Assembly (NCBI RefSeq): GCF_003019275.1
Contig: NZ_CP027848.1
Location: 930,001 to 994,000 of the forward strand
DNA from: Staphylococcus muscae
Lineage (GTDB): Bacteria > Bacillota > Bacilli > Staphylococcales > Staphylococcaceae
Reading direction: 5' to 3'
Length of the DNA: 64,000 nt
Shown piece after piece: positions 33,497 to 47,713 of the stretch (position 1 is its first letter; every line of letters begins with the position of its first letter). Both the position numbers and the translations under genes were made by a program. Below the pieces are notes generated by a model. The model saw only the letters and a list, made by a program, of their open reading frames with translations, was not told the origin of the DNA and ran no database searches.

Positions 33497-33901
33497 TTAT
33501 TTGAATTTGGCTACTTCGATACGGTTTTCTGCACGCTTCAATGCACGTTCTGCACGCTTCATATCTGTATCTTCTTTGTCGCCTTCAAGATAAAATGTTG
33601 CACGCTGTTTTGCTGATTTCGCACGTTCTAAATCAATATCTTCTGCTGATTCAGCTGACTGAACTAAGATGTTGACTTTTTCTCGACGAATTTCAGCAAA
33701 TCCTTCAGTCACAGCTATATAGTCGGACTGACCGTCTCTTGTCACTTTGATATGACCAATTTTTAATGGCGCAACTGTCGGAATGTGACCATGCATCACA
33801 CCCATCTCGCCTGCTGTTGTTTGTAAAACAACGATTTCTACGTTGTCTTCATTATAAACAGAACCATTAGGAGTGACGATATCTAAGGTTAATGTATTCA
33901 T
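33497..33901 (-). CDS. atpC: ATP synthase epsilon subunit
   Basis: 134 residues. The N-terminal beta-sandwich includes LDIVTPNGSVYNEDN and GEMGVMHGHIPTVAPL, and a C-terminal helical hairpin spans about 90-134. It couples the rotor to F1 and can inhibit ATP hydrolysis. Last gene of the atp operon, 22 bases after atpD. Confidence 0.96.
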   Translation of the reverse strand: MNTLTLDIVTPNGSVYNEDNVEIVVLQTTAGEMGVMHGHIPTVAPLKIGHIKVTRDGQSDYIAVTEGFAEIRREKVNILVQSAESAEDIDLERAKSAKQRATFYLEGDKEDTDMKRAERALKRAENRIEVAKFK

Positions 33902-33923
33902 TATCCATGCCTCCTAATTTGAA

Positions 33924-35348
<1,425 letters not shown>

Positions 35349-35359
35349 TTATAATCAAA

Positions 35360-36226
35360 TTATTCCAATGCTGCTGAACCACCAACAATTTCCGTAATTT
35401 GTTGCGTGATGGCTGCTTGTCGCGCACGGTTGAATTCTAAAGATAAATCATCAATCATTTCAGTCGCATTATCAGACGCATTCTTCATTGCATTCATACG
35501 TGATGCGTGTTCACTGGCTTTCGCATCAAGAATTGTACCGTAAATCAAACTCTCAATATATTGTGGTAACAATACTTGCAAAATTGATTCTTTATCCGGT
35601 TCAAATTCGTATGATGCCATGTTGCCATGTCCTTCGCTTGCGTTCTCAGAAGATAATGGTAACAACTGTCTGCTTGTTGGTTTGTTTTCAATCACACTAA
35701 TATAATGGCTGTAATATACATGCAATTCGTCAATTTCTTCGCTGACATATAAGTCTACGGCACGTTTCGCAATTGCTTGTACCGCCTTGAATGATGGTTG
35801 ATCAGGAATATCTGTCAACGCATTCGCCACTTGATAACCACGGTTTTGTAAGAAAGACACACCGATTTGCCCGAGAACTATAATGCTGTACTCTTCAGGG
35901 TTTTGATGGCGTGCATCGATATCACGTATCATCGTTTTCAATACGTTTGCATTGTATGCACCTGCTAAACCACGATCACTCGTTAAGACCATATAACCCA
36001 CACGTTTGGTTGGGCGTTTGACAAGCATTGGATGTGAAGATGACGTATTGGTACCTGCAATCGCAGTCACTGCGTCTTGCATTTTATCCATGTAAGGTCT
36101 AAATGTTTTCGCATTTTTCTCCGCCTTACGAAGCTTTGAGTTCGATACCATGTTCATTGCACTCGTAATCTGCTTCATCTTTTTGGTTGATTTTATACGA
36201 GAATCTATCTCTTTTAAAGAAGCCAC
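35360..36226 (-). CDS. atpG: ATP synthase gamma subunit
   Basis: 288 residues: N-terminal coiled coil ([20 protein letters not shown]), Rossmann-like centre ([15 protein letters not shown] near 77), and C-terminal helix with the signature [15 protein letters not shown]. Central rotor stalk of F1. Confidence 0.97.
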   Translation of the reverse strand: MASLKEIDSRIKSTKKMKQITSAMNMVSNSKLRKAEKNAKTFRPYMDKMQDAVTAIAGTNTSSSHPMLVKRPTKRVGYMVLTSDRGLAGAYNANVLKTMIRDIDARHQNPEEYSIIVLGQIGVSFLQNRGYQVANALTDIPDQPSFKAVQAIAKRAVDLYVSEEIDELHVYYSHYISVIENKPTSRQLLPLSSENASEGHGNMASYEFEPDKESILQVLLPQYIESLIYGTILDAKASEHASRMNAMKNASDNATEMIDDLSLEFNRARQAAITQQITEIVGGSAALE

Positions 36227-36257
36227 TATCTCACCACCTTCATCAATTAAATATCAA

Positions 36258-37769
<1,512 letters not shown>

Positions 37770-37796
37770 CTATGTCACTCCTCTTTTATATCGTAA

Positions 37797-38336
37797 TTAA
37801 TTAACTCTGCTAAACTGCTTTACAAGCTGATTTAAATCATTTTGGATTGAGCCATCATAGACCTTCGTTCCAATCTTCACACGTACGCCACCAATCAAAG
37901 CTTCATTGACAGTCGTGTGTAAATTTAAATCTTTAAGACCTGTGCGAACAAGTAATGCTTGTTTCACTTGTTCTAATTCTTCTTCAGAAAGTGATGCTGC
38001 AGATTCAACGTAAGCATCCGCAAGTCCATGAAATGCGTAATAACTTTCTTCAAATGCACGATAAATCTCTGGTAAAAGTCGGAAATTGCGTTGTGTTGCA
38101 ATCACCTTTAATGTATTTAATAAATATGGATGTACACCATTAAATACATTGTCTACCAATTGACGACGTTCATTTGCTGTGATTTTTGGTTCGTAATCCA
38201 TCGTTGCCAAATCACTTTTTTGATTTTGGATCGCAGTATGGATCTCAGTCAATTCGCTATAAACTTGCGATAACACTTCTGCTTTCAAAGCAACATCGAA
38301 AAGTGCTTGGGCATATTTTTGAGCTACATTAGCCAT
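37797..38336 (-). CDS. atpH: ATP synthase delta subunit
   Basis: 179 residues. It begins VAQKYAQALFDVALK and ends with the OSCP/delta signature GGVRVKIGTKVYDGSIQNDL near 150. It links F1 to the peripheral b2 stalk. Its start overlaps the atpF stop by one base. Confidence 0.96.
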   Translation of the reverse strand: MANVAQKYAQALFDVALKAEVLSQVYSELTEIHTAIQNQKSDLATMDYEPKITANERRQLVDNVFNGVHPYLLNTLKVIATQRNFRLLPEIYRAFEESYYAFHGLADAYVESAASLSEEELEQVKQALLVRTGLKDLNLHTTVNEALIGGVRVKIGTKVYDGSIQNDLNQLVKQFSRVN

Positions 38337-38851
38337 TATTTATCCCCTACCTCTTTAATGTACTTTTCAACGAGTGCTTTCTGATCTTGTTCAGAAATTT
38401 CTTTGCGTAAAACTTTTGATGCGATTAATACTGAAAGCTCAGAAACTTGGTTATTGATTTCAGCTAACGCACGTTCTTTTTCGCTGTTGATCTCGCTTTG
38501 CGCTGTTTCAATCATACCGTTCGCACGTTTATTCGCTTCGTGGATGATTTCTTCTTGTTGACGACGTGCTTGTAACTTCGCATCTTCAATAATTTTATGC
38601 ACTTCGTCTTGTGTTTCTTTTAAGATTTTTTGGTTCTCTTCTTCGAGACGTTGCGCATTTAATTTTGCTTGTTCTGCATCATCAATATCTTTATTGATAG
38701 AACATTCACGGTCGTCCATCACTTGTTTTAATGGTCCCCATGCATATTTTTTCAGTAGTACTAATAAGATGGTAAATGTCACCAATGTTACGGCGATATC
38801 ACCAATATTAACGCCACTTCCTGCTGCAAAGGTAAATAAGTTGGCAGTCAC
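38336..38851 (-). CDS. atpF: ATP synthase b subunit
   Basis: 171 residues. One N-terminal membrane helix (about 14-34) precedes a long charged coiled coil (from 50 onwards, [17 protein letters not shown]). It forms the peripheral stalk. GTG 38851 starts MTANLF, like S. aureus AtpF, 11 bases after AAAGGAG; an upstream TTG 38872 only adds residues that overlap the ribosome site. It follows a 158-base gap after atpE. Confidence 0.93.
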   Translation of the reverse strand: MTANLFTFAAGSGVNIGDIAVTLVTFTILLVLLKKYAWGPLKQVMDDRECSINKDIDDAEQAKLNAQRLEEENQKILKETQDEVHKIIEDAKLQARRQQEEIIHEANKRANGMIETAQSEINSEKERALAEINNQVSELSVLIASKVLRKEISEQDQKALVEKYIKEVGDK

Positions 38852-39009
38852 TATGCTGTACACTCCTTTCAATCATTTCATTCATTACATAAAACGAATG
38901 GCGAAGGCCTATCATTTTAGACTTCGCCGCAGACAATTGCACTTGTTAGCTACAAGGCATTATCTCGATATCGTCATGACTTGTGTTACAAATACTCGTG
39001 TCTTCTTGA

Positions 39010-39249
<240 letters not shown>

Positions 39250-39264
39250 TTAAATTATTTTTAT

Positions 39265-39993
<729 letters not shown>

Positions 39994-40021
39994 TCACCTC
40001 TTTTCAGTTTTAAAATAACCC

Positions 40022-40372
40022 CTATCCCCTTTTGAACAAGGGACGAAAAATAATCATTGCGTATGAAATCATTAGCCCAATAAGTACACCTATGATATGT
40101 ATTTCTGATTGGTTGAAAAACCAAATTGTACAGGCGACTATCGCAACTAAATATCGCCAGCCATTCCCTGTTGATAACGGGCTCGCAGGACGTTGTTGTG
40201 CACGCCAAAGATAGTACTCAAATACGGTTGTATTCACCATAGATGCAAGTGTCCCAACAAGCAAACCGACAACAAATGTGTGATGATACAACAAGTTTAA
40301 CACGACAAGTATGGTAATCATACTCATGTAAACGGTTAAAAATGGCTGTGATTTTTTTAAGAAACGTTTCAT
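40022..40372 (-). CDS. atpI: ATP synthase protein I (AtpI)
   Basis: 116 residues with four predicted membrane helices (TVYMSMITILVVLNLL near 12, FVVGLLVGTLASMVN near 33, then two C-terminal helices). AtpI assists F0 assembly or Mg2+ supply in other bacteria and is often dispensable. ATG 40372 lies seven bases after AAGGGG. First gene of the atp operon. Confidence 0.88.
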   Translation of the reverse strand: MKRFLKKSQPFLTVYMSMITILVVLNLLYHHTFVVGLLVGTLASMVNTTVFEYYLWRAQQRPASPLSTGNGWRYLVAIVACTIWFFNQSEIHIIGVLIGLMISYAMIIFRPLFKRG

Positions 40373-40434
40373 TTTTGGTCCCCTTTTCTGCCTTAAGACA
40401 CAAATAAGAAAGCCGTTCCACACATACAACTTTC

Positions 40435-40463
40435 ATGATAATATAGGGTCAAAAGTGTGTCAA
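40435..40463 (-). promoter_or_regulatory. Sigma-A promoter of the atp operon
   Basis: TTGACA (40458-40463) and TATCAT (40435-40440) on the minus strand are 17 bases apart, about 60 bases upstream of atpI. It lies in the 158-base gap after mnaA, so the atp operon need not depend on read-through. Confidence 0.85.
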
Positions 40464-40530
40464 TTGTGCAATGAAAAGGGCTTTCATTCTTACTAGTTTT
40501 TGTCACAAATTCGTCACAAATTACAATGAA

Positions 40531-41670
40531 TTACTTTTCCACTTTAAACGGCGATGGTTTATCGCTAATCAAACCAAAGTAATATTTGATATGTTCACAG
40601 ATGCGCTCCGATGCATATCCATCTCCGTATGGATTGTCAGCACTTTCCATCGCTTTATACTGTGTCACATCTGTTAGTAATTGCAATAAGTGTTGATACA
40701 CATCAGCTTCATTGGTCCCAACAAGTCTTAACGTCCCCGCTTCAACACCTTCTGGTCTTTCCGTTGTATCTCGCAATACAAGAACGGGCTTACCAAGTGA
40801 AGGCGCTTCTTCTTGGACACCGCCAGAATCAGTCATAATAAAGTAAGCATGATGGGCAAAATTATGAAAATCAACGACATCGAGTGGTTCAATCAATTCG
40901 ATGCGTGCATGATTATCTAAATATTGATGTGCAATTTCTCGCACTTTTGGATTTTTGTGCATTGGATACACAAGTACAACATCGTCAAATGTATCCACGA
41001 TGCGTCTTGCTGCTTTAAAAATATGCGTCATTGGTTCTCCAATATTTTCTCGTCGATGCGCAGTGAGTAAAATAATGCGCTTATCTTGATGTCTGCGTAA
41101 AATATCAGATTCATATTGCTCATGAATCGTCGTACGCATTGCATCAATTGCCGTATTACCCGTTACAACAACTGCGTGTTCAGACTTACGCTCATTTAAG
41201 AGATTTTGTCGTGCTTGTACAGTCGGTGCAAAATGTAAATCTGCCATGTTACTTGTCATTTGACGATTGATTTCTTCTGGAAATGGCGCATATTTATTAT
41301 ATGTTCGCAATCCTGCTTCAACATGACCGATGCTGACTTCGTTATAAAATGCTGCTAAGCTACCAGCGAACGTCGTTGTCGTATCACCATGGACTAAAAT
41401 CATATCAGGTGATTCATCTTGAATGACACGCTCTAGGCCAACCAGCACACGAGATGTAATCTGTGATAATGATTGGCCAGGTGTCATGACATTCAAATCA
41501 TAATCGGGTTCGATACCAAATGTGTCCAATACTGCATCGAGCATTTCTCGATGTTGTGCTGTCACAACAACCACAGGCTGCAACAGTGGATCTTTCTTCA
41601 ATTGTAAGACGAGCGGTGCCATCTTAATTGCCTCTGGTCGTGTACCAAAAATGGTCATGATTTTTTTCAT
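40531..41670 (-). CDS. mnaA: UDP-N-acetylglucosamine 2-epimerase (non-hydrolysing)
   Basis: 379 residues, GT-B fold. It has TIFGTRPEAIKMAPL near 6, VHGDTTTTFAGSLAAF near 93, HVEAGLRT near 115, LTAHRRENIGEP near 203 and SGGVQEEAPSLGKPVL near 287. It supplies UDP-ManNAc for the wall teichoic acid linkage unit. 23 bases separate it from upp. Confidence 0.95.
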   Translation of the reverse strand: MKKIMTIFGTRPEAIKMAPLVLQLKKDPLLQPVVVVTAQHREMLDAVLDTFGIEPDYDLNVMTPGQSLSQITSRVLVGLERVIQDESPDMILVHGDTTTTFAGSLAAFYNEVSIGHVEAGLRTYNKYAPFPEEINRQMTSNMADLHFAPTVQARQNLLNERKSEHAVVVTGNTAIDAMRTTIHEQYESDILRRHQDKRIILLTAHRRENIGEPMTHIFKAARRIVDTFDDVVLVYPMHKNPKVREIAHQYLDNHARIELIEPLDVVDFHNFAHHAYFIMTDSGGVQEEAPSLGKPVLVLRDTTERPEGVEAGTLRLVGTNEADVYQHLLQLLTDVTQYKAMESADNPYGDGYASERICEHIKYYFGLISDKPSPFKVEK

Positions 41671-41693
41671 TGGCGTCGTACTCCTTGCAGAGA

Positions 41694-42323
41694 CTATTTT
41701 GTACCGAACAAGCGGTCTCCGGCATCTCCTAGTCCTGGAATAATATACGCATTCTCATCAAGTTTTTCATCCAATGCCGCAATGAAGATATCGACATCGT
41801 CATGTGCCGCTTGTAACTTTTCAACACCTTCTGGCGCTGCAATTAAGCACATGAAACGAATATGTTTCGCACCACGCTTTTTCAATGAAGTAATTGCTTC
41901 AATTGCTGATGCGCCTGTTGCTAACATAGGATCTACGACGATGATTTCACGCTCTTCGATATCTTGTGGTAACTTCACAAAATATTCAACTGCTTCAAGT
42001 GTTTTTGGATCACGATATAACCCAACATGTCCAATACGAGCCGCAGGAACAAGGTTTAAAATACCTGTTGTCATCCCTAAACCAGCACGTAAAATTGGAA
42101 TAAATGCTAATTTTTTACCTGATAAGCGTTTAACTGTTGCTTTTGTAACAGGCGTTTCAATTTCTACATCTTCTAGTTCTAAATTTCGTGTGACCTCGTA
42201 AGCCATTAACATACCGACCTCATCAACAAGTTCACGGAATGCCTTTGTTCCTGTGTTGACGTCACGAATAAAACTTAATTTGTGTTGAATTAAAGGATGA
42301 TCTAGTACTTGTACATTTCCCAT
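41694..42323 (-). CDS. upp: Uracil phosphoribosyltransferase
   Basis: 209 residues. The PRPP-binding loop is [16 protein letters not shown] near 128, and the uracil-recognition C-terminus reads [17 protein letters not shown]. It salvages uracil to UMP. Between glyA and mnaA, gaps of about 20 bases, one transcript. Confidence 0.97.
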   Translation of the reverse strand: MGNVQVLDHPLIQHKLSFIRDVNTGTKAFRELVDEVGMLMAYEVTRNLELEDVEIETPVTKATVKRLSGKKLAFIPILRAGLGMTTGILNLVPAARIGHVGLYRDPKTLEAVEYFVKLPQDIEEREIIVVDPMLATGASAIEAITSLKKRGAKHIRFMCLIAAPEGVEKLQAAHDDVDIFIAALDEKLDENAYIIPGLGDAGDRLFGTK

Positions 42324-42341
42324 TGCTATGCCTCCAATGAA

Positions 42342-43583
42342 TTATTTATTATATAAAGGGAATTTTTCTGTTAATGCTTTAACACGTTGTTTTGCTTCTT
42401 CAAGCACCTTCGTGTCTTCATGGTTCTTAAGTACGTCACTCATAATATGTGCGACTTCTTCAAAAGCTTTTTCATCAAATCCACGTGTCGTTGCGGCTGG
42501 TGTTCCGAGACGAATACCACTCGTAACAAATGGTTTTTCTTGATCGAATGGAATTGTGTTTTTATTACATGTAATGCCCACTTCATCAAGAACTTTTTCT
42601 GCTACTTTACCAGTAATACCGACAGAACCTTTCACATCTACTGCAACTAAATGGTTGTCTGTGCCACCAGATACGATGCGGAATCCATTATCTTTAAGTG
42701 TTTGCGCAAGTGTTTGTGCATTTTTTATCACTTGTGTTTGATATGCTTTAAAATCAGGTTCAAGTGCTTCACCGAATGCAACTGCTTTTGCAGCAATCAC
42801 ATGTTCTAATGGGCCACCTTGAATACCTGGGAACATTGTTTTGTCAATTTCTTTTTGATATTCAGCTTTGCATAAAATCATGCCACCACGTGGACCACGT
42901 AACGTTTTGTGTGTTGTTGTTGTTACAAAATCTGCGTATTCTACTGGGTTTTGATGTAGGCCTGTTGCTACTAAACCTGCGATATGTGCCATATCTACCA
43001 TTAGCTTTGCGCCAACTTCATCCGCAATCTCTTTAAACTTCTTGAAGTCAATTTCACGTGAATAAGCTGATGCGCCTGCAACGATTAATTTAGGCTGATG
43101 TTTCTTCGCTAATTGGCGCACTTCTTCGTAATCAATGCGTTCATCTTCCTTAGTTACACCATACTCCACAAAGTTATATGTTTTACCACTAAAGTTGACA
43201 GGTGAACCGTGTGTCAAATGCCCGCCGTGACTCAAGTTCATCCCTAAAACCGTATCACCATGCTCCAATGCTACAAGGTATACAGCCATATTCGCCTGAG
43301 AACCAGAATGCGGCTGTACGTTGACATGCTCTGCATTAAAAAGTTTTTTTGCACGATCAATAGCAAGTGTTTCTGTTATGTCAACAAATCCACAACCACC
43401 ATAATAACGACGGCCTGGATATCCTTCAGCGTACTTGTTCGTCATGACTGAACCTTGAGCTTCCATCACTGCTTCAGAGACAAAGTTTTCAGAAGCAATT
43501 AATTCAATATTGTTATTTTGACGATTGAATTCCTTTTGAATCGCATCAAAGACTGCCTTATCTTGCTTTGCAATAAATGACAT
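42342..43583 (-). CDS. glyA: Serine hydroxymethyltransferase
   Basis: 413 residues, PLP enzyme interconverting serine and glycine with tetrahydrofolate. The PLP lysine lies in [15 protein letters not shown] near 226; N-terminal [13 protein letters not shown] near 24 and RRYYGGC near 58 are also typical. 17 bases after ywlG, which it follows in many Bacillales. Confidence 0.97.
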   Translation of the reverse strand: MSFIAKQDKAVFDAIQKEFNRQNNNIELIASENFVSEAVMEAQGSVMTNKYAEGYPGRRYYGGCGFVDITETLAIDRAKKLFNAEHVNVQPHSGSQANMAVYLVALEHGDTVLGMNLSHGGHLTHGSPVNFSGKTYNFVEYGVTKEDERIDYEEVRQLAKKHQPKLIVAGASAYSREIDFKKFKEIADEVGAKLMVDMAHIAGLVATGLHQNPVEYADFVTTTTHKTLRGPRGGMILCKAEYQKEIDKTMFPGIQGGPLEHVIAAKAVAFGEALEPDFKAYQTQVIKNAQTLAQTLKDNGFRIVSGGTDNHLVAVDVKGSVGITGKVAEKVLDEVGITCNKNTIPFDQEKPFVTSGIRLGTPAATTRGFDEKAFEEVAHIMSDVLKNHEDTKVLEEAKQRVKALTEKFPLYNK

Positions 43584-43600
43584 AGACCATTCCCTCTTTC

Positions 43601-44134
43601 CTAATCAAGTTGATATTTTGCACGTTCGCCACCAATCTTTTTCGGACGGCTTGTCGCTACTGTTACAATCGCATCCCCTACCTGTTTGGTTTTGCAACGT
43701 ACAGGCACAGCAACATGCTTCAGGTGCATACCGATTAATGTCTGACCGATATCAATCCCCTTATCGGCACGAATAAATTCGACAACGACCGGATCATTCA
43801 TATGACGATACGCATAAGTAGCTAATGAACCACCTGCATGTGTATCAGGTACAACAGATACAAGCTCCATCGTATACGGGTTGTATGCTTCACGTTCAAT
43901 CGTTAAAGCACGATTGATATGTTCACAGCCTTGAAAGGCAAATGATACACCTGTTTCACTTTGGATATCTGCCAATGCGTCGTACAATGCTTTCGCTACA
44001 TCTAATGACCCTGACGTTCCTATTCGATCACCTTGCACCTCCGAAGTGGAACAACCGATGACACAGAGTTCCCCTTCTACGAAAAAAGATTTTGACTTGA
44101 GCTCTTGCAATAACTGCCTGAAGTTCTCCATCAT
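43601..44134 (-). CDS. ywlG: TIGR01440/DUF436 family protein (YwlG)
   Basis: 177 residues. It has [20 protein letters not shown] near 27-46, [11 protein letters not shown] near 68 and the conserved [19 protein letters not shown] near 125. The function is unknown although the gene is almost always next to glyA or ywlE. GGGAGG is ahead of tandem ATGs, either of which may be used. Confidence 0.88.
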   Translation of the reverse strand: MMENFRQLLQELKSKSFFVEGELCVIGCSTSEVQGDRIGTSGSLDVAKALYDALADIQSETGVSFAFQGCEHINRALTIEREAYNPYTMELVSVVPDTHAGGSLATYAYRHMNDPVVVEFIRADKGIDIGQTLIGMHLKHVAVPVRCKTKQVGDAIVTVATSRPKKIGGERAKYQLD

Positions 44135-44163
44135 AACAACCTCCCTATGAATATGTATGATTC

Positions 44164-44207
44164 AAACATACAGATCATTCATAGAACTCTATACATGCTG
44201 TATGTTT
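44164..44207. repeat. 10-bp inverted repeat between ywlE and ywlG
   Basis: AAACATACAG (44164-44173) and CTGTATGTTT (44198-44207) are perfect inverted copies 24 bases apart in the only sizeable gap (100 bases) of this gene run. There is no U tract after it on either strand, so it is not a normal terminator. It may be an operator or an mRNA processing hairpin. Confidence 0.6.
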
Positions 44208-44234
44208 ACTATTATAACTTATTTTTTCTATGTC

Positions 44235-44666
44235 TCATACTAATTCTGTGTCAAGTTTTTTCTGTAATTGACGAATCAATGTACTCAACTGTTCGAATGT
44301 ATTCGCGTATTGCACATATGAGCCACCAAATGGATCTGATACTTCATTCGTCTCTCCTACATATTCGCTTAATGTTACGACATTCAAAGTATCTCCGTAT
44401 AACATTTGAATGTGCTGCACATGTGAAGTGGTCATCGCTAAGATCAAGTCAGCATCAACATCATCTTGAGAAAAAGCTGTTGCGCTTTTAGGAACAGGAT
44501 GATCATGCGCTTCCAACAAGTCTCGTGTATGCCCTGCAATGGGTGCACCATCTTGAGCCATAATACCACGAGATGCAATCTCATGATCTGGCAATAGACT
44601 TTTGGCAATTCCTTCTGCCATCGGGCTCCGACATGTGTTGCCAGTACATACAAATAAAATTCTCAT
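44235..44666 (-). CDS. ywlE: Low-molecular-weight phosphatase, YwlE/PtpB type (protein-arginine phosphatase)
   Basis: 143 residues. The P-loop CTGNTCRS has catalytic C7 and R13, and the general acid is in SDPFGG near 111. T11 is the residue that marks arginine phosphatases (YwlE) rather than tyrosine phosphatases. In Bacillus YwlE reverses McsB arginine phosphorylation; the staphylococcal homologue is PtpB. ATG 44666 shares its A with the preceding TGA; AGGGGG is seven bases ahead. Confidence 0.92.
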   Translation of the reverse strand: MRILFVCTGNTCRSPMAEGIAKSLLPDHEIASRGIMAQDGAPIAGHTRDLLEAHDHPVPKSATAFSQDDVDADLILAMTTSHVQHIQMLYGDTLNVVTLSEYVGETNEVSDPFGGSYVQYANTFEQLSTLIRQLQKKLDTELV

Positions 44667-45712
44667 CACCATTCCCCCTTAATAAATTGATGGTTTGCCG
44701 CTTTCACCATACGATTATGCAAAGCTTCCGCATCATCATGATCGGGATAACCATAAATATAAGCATGTGCAATCCCATCCAATTGATCTAACTGATGCAA
44801 CGCCGCATACAAGTTATGATTGGCTTGTTTGATATCCGACTCGGTCTCACTCAAAATAATCGTCTGTGCCTGTTTAGGTATATATGACAATAGAGTTGCA
44901 GGCAAAATAAATGCTGTCTGCGACCAATCTTTTTGTGTTGCATCTAACTTTTCATTTAATCTTTCAAAAATCTTCAATGGTGTTTCTGGTGCGTAATGTT
45001 TATACTTCATTCCCGGTGCAATTGGTTTATCTATTGATTCATCACGCATTGCATCGATACCATTTGGAAGAATCTCATTCAACATACTGCGTGTAATCGT
45101 ACCCGGTCTCGCAATACGAAATGGGAATGACGTACAGTCTAACACGGTACTTTCAAGTCCAGCCTCACTCTGCGTAGACTGGATGATACCATCTATGCGA
45201 CCTTCTAAATCATAATATACGTGTTCAAAAGTGGTTGGCGAAGGTCTGCCACTTAAATTAGCACTCGGTGCTGCAATGGGTAACGCAACTTCCTTAAGTA
45301 GCGTGCGTGCCACCGGATGACTTGGCATTCTTACAGCTACTGAATTGAGTCCACCTGTGACTGATTGACAAAGATAACCGGGCTTTAATGGTAAAATGAA
45401 CGTAATCGGTCCTGGCCAGAATGCTTCCATTAATCGTTCTGTTGTCTCCGATACATTTTCAACAAAATCTTCTAGTTGCTTCGTATCGTAAATATGAACA
45501 ATCAGTGGGTTGTCTGATGGTCGTCCTTTCGCCTGGTATATTCCCTGCACCGCTTCTTCATTCGTTGCATCAGCGCCAAGTCCATAGACTGTCTCAGTCG
45601 GTAAAGCAACGAGTCCACCTTGTCGATAAGTTGCTATAATTTCTGATAAATATGGATAATCTATGAGATTGTTCGTATATTCACGTACATCCCATATCGT
45701 TGTTTTTACCAA
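44666..45712 (-). CDS. ywlC: L-threonylcarbamoyladenylate synthase (YwlC/Sua5)
   Basis: 348 residues. The N-terminal YrdC/TsaC domain (GGLVALPTETVYGLGADATN near 30, KGRPSDNPLIVHI near 62) is joined to a C-terminal Sua5 domain (from about 240). It makes threonylcarbamoyl-AMP for t6A37 of ANN-reading tRNAs. The likely start is TTG 45712, eight bases after AGAGG; GTG 45721 is too close to the ribosome site. The end overlaps ywlE by one base. Confidence 0.9.
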   Translation of the reverse strand: MVKTTIWDVREYTNNLIDYPYLSEIIATYRQGGLVALPTETVYGLGADATNEEAVQGIYQAKGRPSDNPLIVHIYDTKQLEDFVENVSETTERLMEAFWPGPITFILPLKPGYLCQSVTGGLNSVAVRMPSHPVARTLLKEVALPIAAPSANLSGRPSPTTFEHVYYDLEGRIDGIIQSTQSEAGLESTVLDCTSFPFRIARPGTITRSMLNEILPNGIDAMRDESIDKPIAPGMKYKHYAPETPLKIFERLNEKLDATQKDWSQTAFILPATLLSYIPKQAQTIILSETESDIKQANHNLYAALHQLDQLDGIAHAYIYGYPDHDDAEALHNRMVKAANHQFIKGEW

Positions 45713-45753
45713 ATTAAACACCTCTCCTCATACTCTATTTTACTGCAAAACAA

Positions 45754-45794
45754 AAGGTTATGCACAGACGAATCATCATCTGTAACATAACCTT
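45754..45794 (-). terminator. Hairpin overlapping the prmC stop codon
   Basis: Minus-strand stem AAGGTTATG/CATAACCTT (45786-45794 with 45754-45762) is extended by ACAGA/TCTGT and followed by TTGTTTTG. Its first arm contains part of the prmC TAA. It would separate tdk-prfA-prmC from ywlC onwards. Confidence 0.7.
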
Positions 45795-46650
45795 ATTTTT
45801 CTTCTGGTGACGCATGCCACGTCATATAAAAAATGCGTGGATTCCCGTTGATATCTGACATCACTTCAGGTTGTAAATGCGGGTAATAAGACCTAGCCAT
45901 TTCACACAACGCATTCCCTTGTTGATAGCCAATTTCAAAGACAATCGGGGCACCTTCGCTCATGACTTTTGGCAAATCTCTAAGCAATTGCGCATAAATC
46001 GCATAACCTTTATCATCTGCAAACAATGCAAGATGTGGCTCATGCGTAAGGACATTCGCTCCCATTTGTGGCATCTCTTCTTCACCAATATACGGTGGAT
46101 TGCTAATCAAACCGTCCAATCGTATATTATTTTCGATAAATGGCGACAGCACACTGCCTTCCAACATATGAATTGTAGCATGATGATGCTCAGCATTTTG
46201 ACGCGCAACCACTAAAGCATCTGATGAAATGTCGGATGCCCAAACTTCTATGTGCGGGCATTCTTGTTTAACTGTCAATGCAATAATGCCCGAACCTGTT
46301 CCAATATCTGCAATACGTCCCGATTTAGGACACTTCTCGATAAACGCTGCAACGACTTCTTCCGTTTCTGGTCTTGGAATGAGTACGCGCGAATCAACAT
46401 GATACGTACGACCATAAAAAGTCGCTTGTTCTGTAATATATTGAACGGGTTCCCCTGCTAATAGACGGGTTAACCCTTCATTCAAACACTGTGTATCCGA
46501 CTCAGACATCTGTTCATCTCCGTCACACAATAATGTCACACGTGTCCAACCTAACAAATCAAACAACAACCATTCTACGGAAGACGTCTCAATCCCACTC
46601 GCTACTGCGCTTTTTTTCGCTTGTAAAAGCCACTGCTTATAACTCACCAC
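45793..46650 (-). CDS. prmC: Release-factor glutamine methyltransferase PrmC
   Basis: 285 residues. The SAM motif [15 protein letters not shown] is near 115 and the glutamine-binding NPPY in [13 protein letters not shown] near 184. It methylates the GGQ glutamine of release factors, including prfA just upstream. It starts at GTG inside prfA (14-base overlap), so translation is coupled; GTG 46647 is an alternative. Confidence 0.95.
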   Translation of the reverse strand: MVSYKQWLLQAKKSAVASGIETSSVEWLLFDLLGWTRVTLLCDGDEQMSESDTQCLNEGLTRLLAGEPVQYITEQATFYGRTYHVDSRVLIPRPETEEVVAAFIEKCPKSGRIADIGTGSGIIALTVKQECPHIEVWASDISSDALVVARQNAEHHHATIHMLEGSVLSPFIENNIRLDGLISNPPYIGEEEMPQMGANVLTHEPHLALFADDKGYAIYAQLLRDLPKVMSEGAPIVFEIGYQQGNALCEMARSYYPHLQPEVMSDINGNPRIFYMTWHASPEEK

Positions 46651-47713
46651 TATTAAGCTCTTTCAATTTTTCTGTTTGCTCATGCATCGTCAAAGCATCA
46701 ATCACTTCATCTAACTTACCTTCCATGATTTGGTCTAACTTTTGTAAAGTCAATCCAATGCGATGATCTGTCACACGACTTTGCGGATAGTTATATGTAC
46801 GGATACGTTCTGAACGATCCCCTGTTCCTACCGCTGATTTACGTTGCGCTGCATATTTTTGTTGTTCTTCTTGTAACTTCATGTCATACAAACGTGCTTT
46901 CAATACTTTCATTGCTTTTTCACGGTTTTGAATTTGTGACTTTTCAGATGATGTTGCGATGACACCTGTTGGTAAGTGGGTAATACGCACGGCAGAGTCA
47001 GTTGTATTGACGTGCTGACCACCCGCACCACTTGAACGATACGTATCAATTTGTAAATCTTCTTTGCGGATTTCGATCTCAACATCTTCTACTTCAGGTA
47101 ACACTGCAACTGTTGCTGTTGATGTATGGATACGTCCGCCTGATTCTGTTTCTGGTACACGTTGTACACGATGCGCACCATTTTCGAATTTCAACTTGCT
47201 ATATGCATCTTGACCTGTTACTGAGAAACTGATTTCTTTATAACCACCATGATCACTTTCTGTTGCTTCTACCACTTCTGTTTTTAAACTTTGTGATTCT
47301 GCAAACTTTGAATACATGCGGAACAAATCACCTGCGAAAATAGCTGCTTCATCTCCGCCGGCCGCTGCACGAATTTCAACGATAACATCTTTTTCATCGT
47401 TAGGATCTTTAGGAATTAATAAAATTTTCAGTTGTTCTTCTAACTCTGGCATCTGAGCTTTCAAATCATTGGCGTCTTGTTTCAACATATCAATTTCGTC
47501 TTGATCGTCTGTTTCCGCCATCATTAATTCAATCTCTTCACTATCTTCTTTTACTTGTTTATATTGACGATACACATCGACTGTTTTTTGAAGATCCGAT
47601 TGTTCTTTTGAATACTGACGCAATTTATTGGCGTCACTCACAACATCAGGATCGCTTAGTAATTCATTTAATTGTTCGTATCTTTCTTCTACAATATCTA
47701 ATTGATCAAACAT
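46637..47713 (-). CDS. prfA: Peptide chain release factor 1
   Basis: 358 residues. The catalytic GGQ lies in [18 protein letters not shown] near 228-245, and the domain 2 codon-recognition region precedes it. It reads UAA and UAG. Its ATG shares one base with the tdk stop (TAATG), and prmC overlaps its end. Confidence 0.97.
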   Translation of the reverse strand: MFDQLDIVEERYEQLNELLSDPDVVSDANKLRQYSKEQSDLQKTVDVYRQYKQVKEDSEEIELMMAETDDQDEIDMLKQDANDLKAQMPELEEQLKILLIPKDPNDEKDVIVEIRAAAGGDEAAIFAGDLFRMYSKFAESQSLKTEVVEATESDHGGYKEISFSVTGQDAYSKLKFENGAHRVQRVPETESGGRIHTSTATVAVLPEVEDVEIEIRKEDLQIDTYRSSGAGGQHVNTTDSAVRITHLPTGVIATSSEKSQIQNREKAMKVLKARLYDMKLQEEQQKYAAQRKSAVGTGDRSERIRTYNYPQSRVTDHRIGLTLQKLDQIMEGKLDEVIDALTMHEQTEKLKELNSGEL

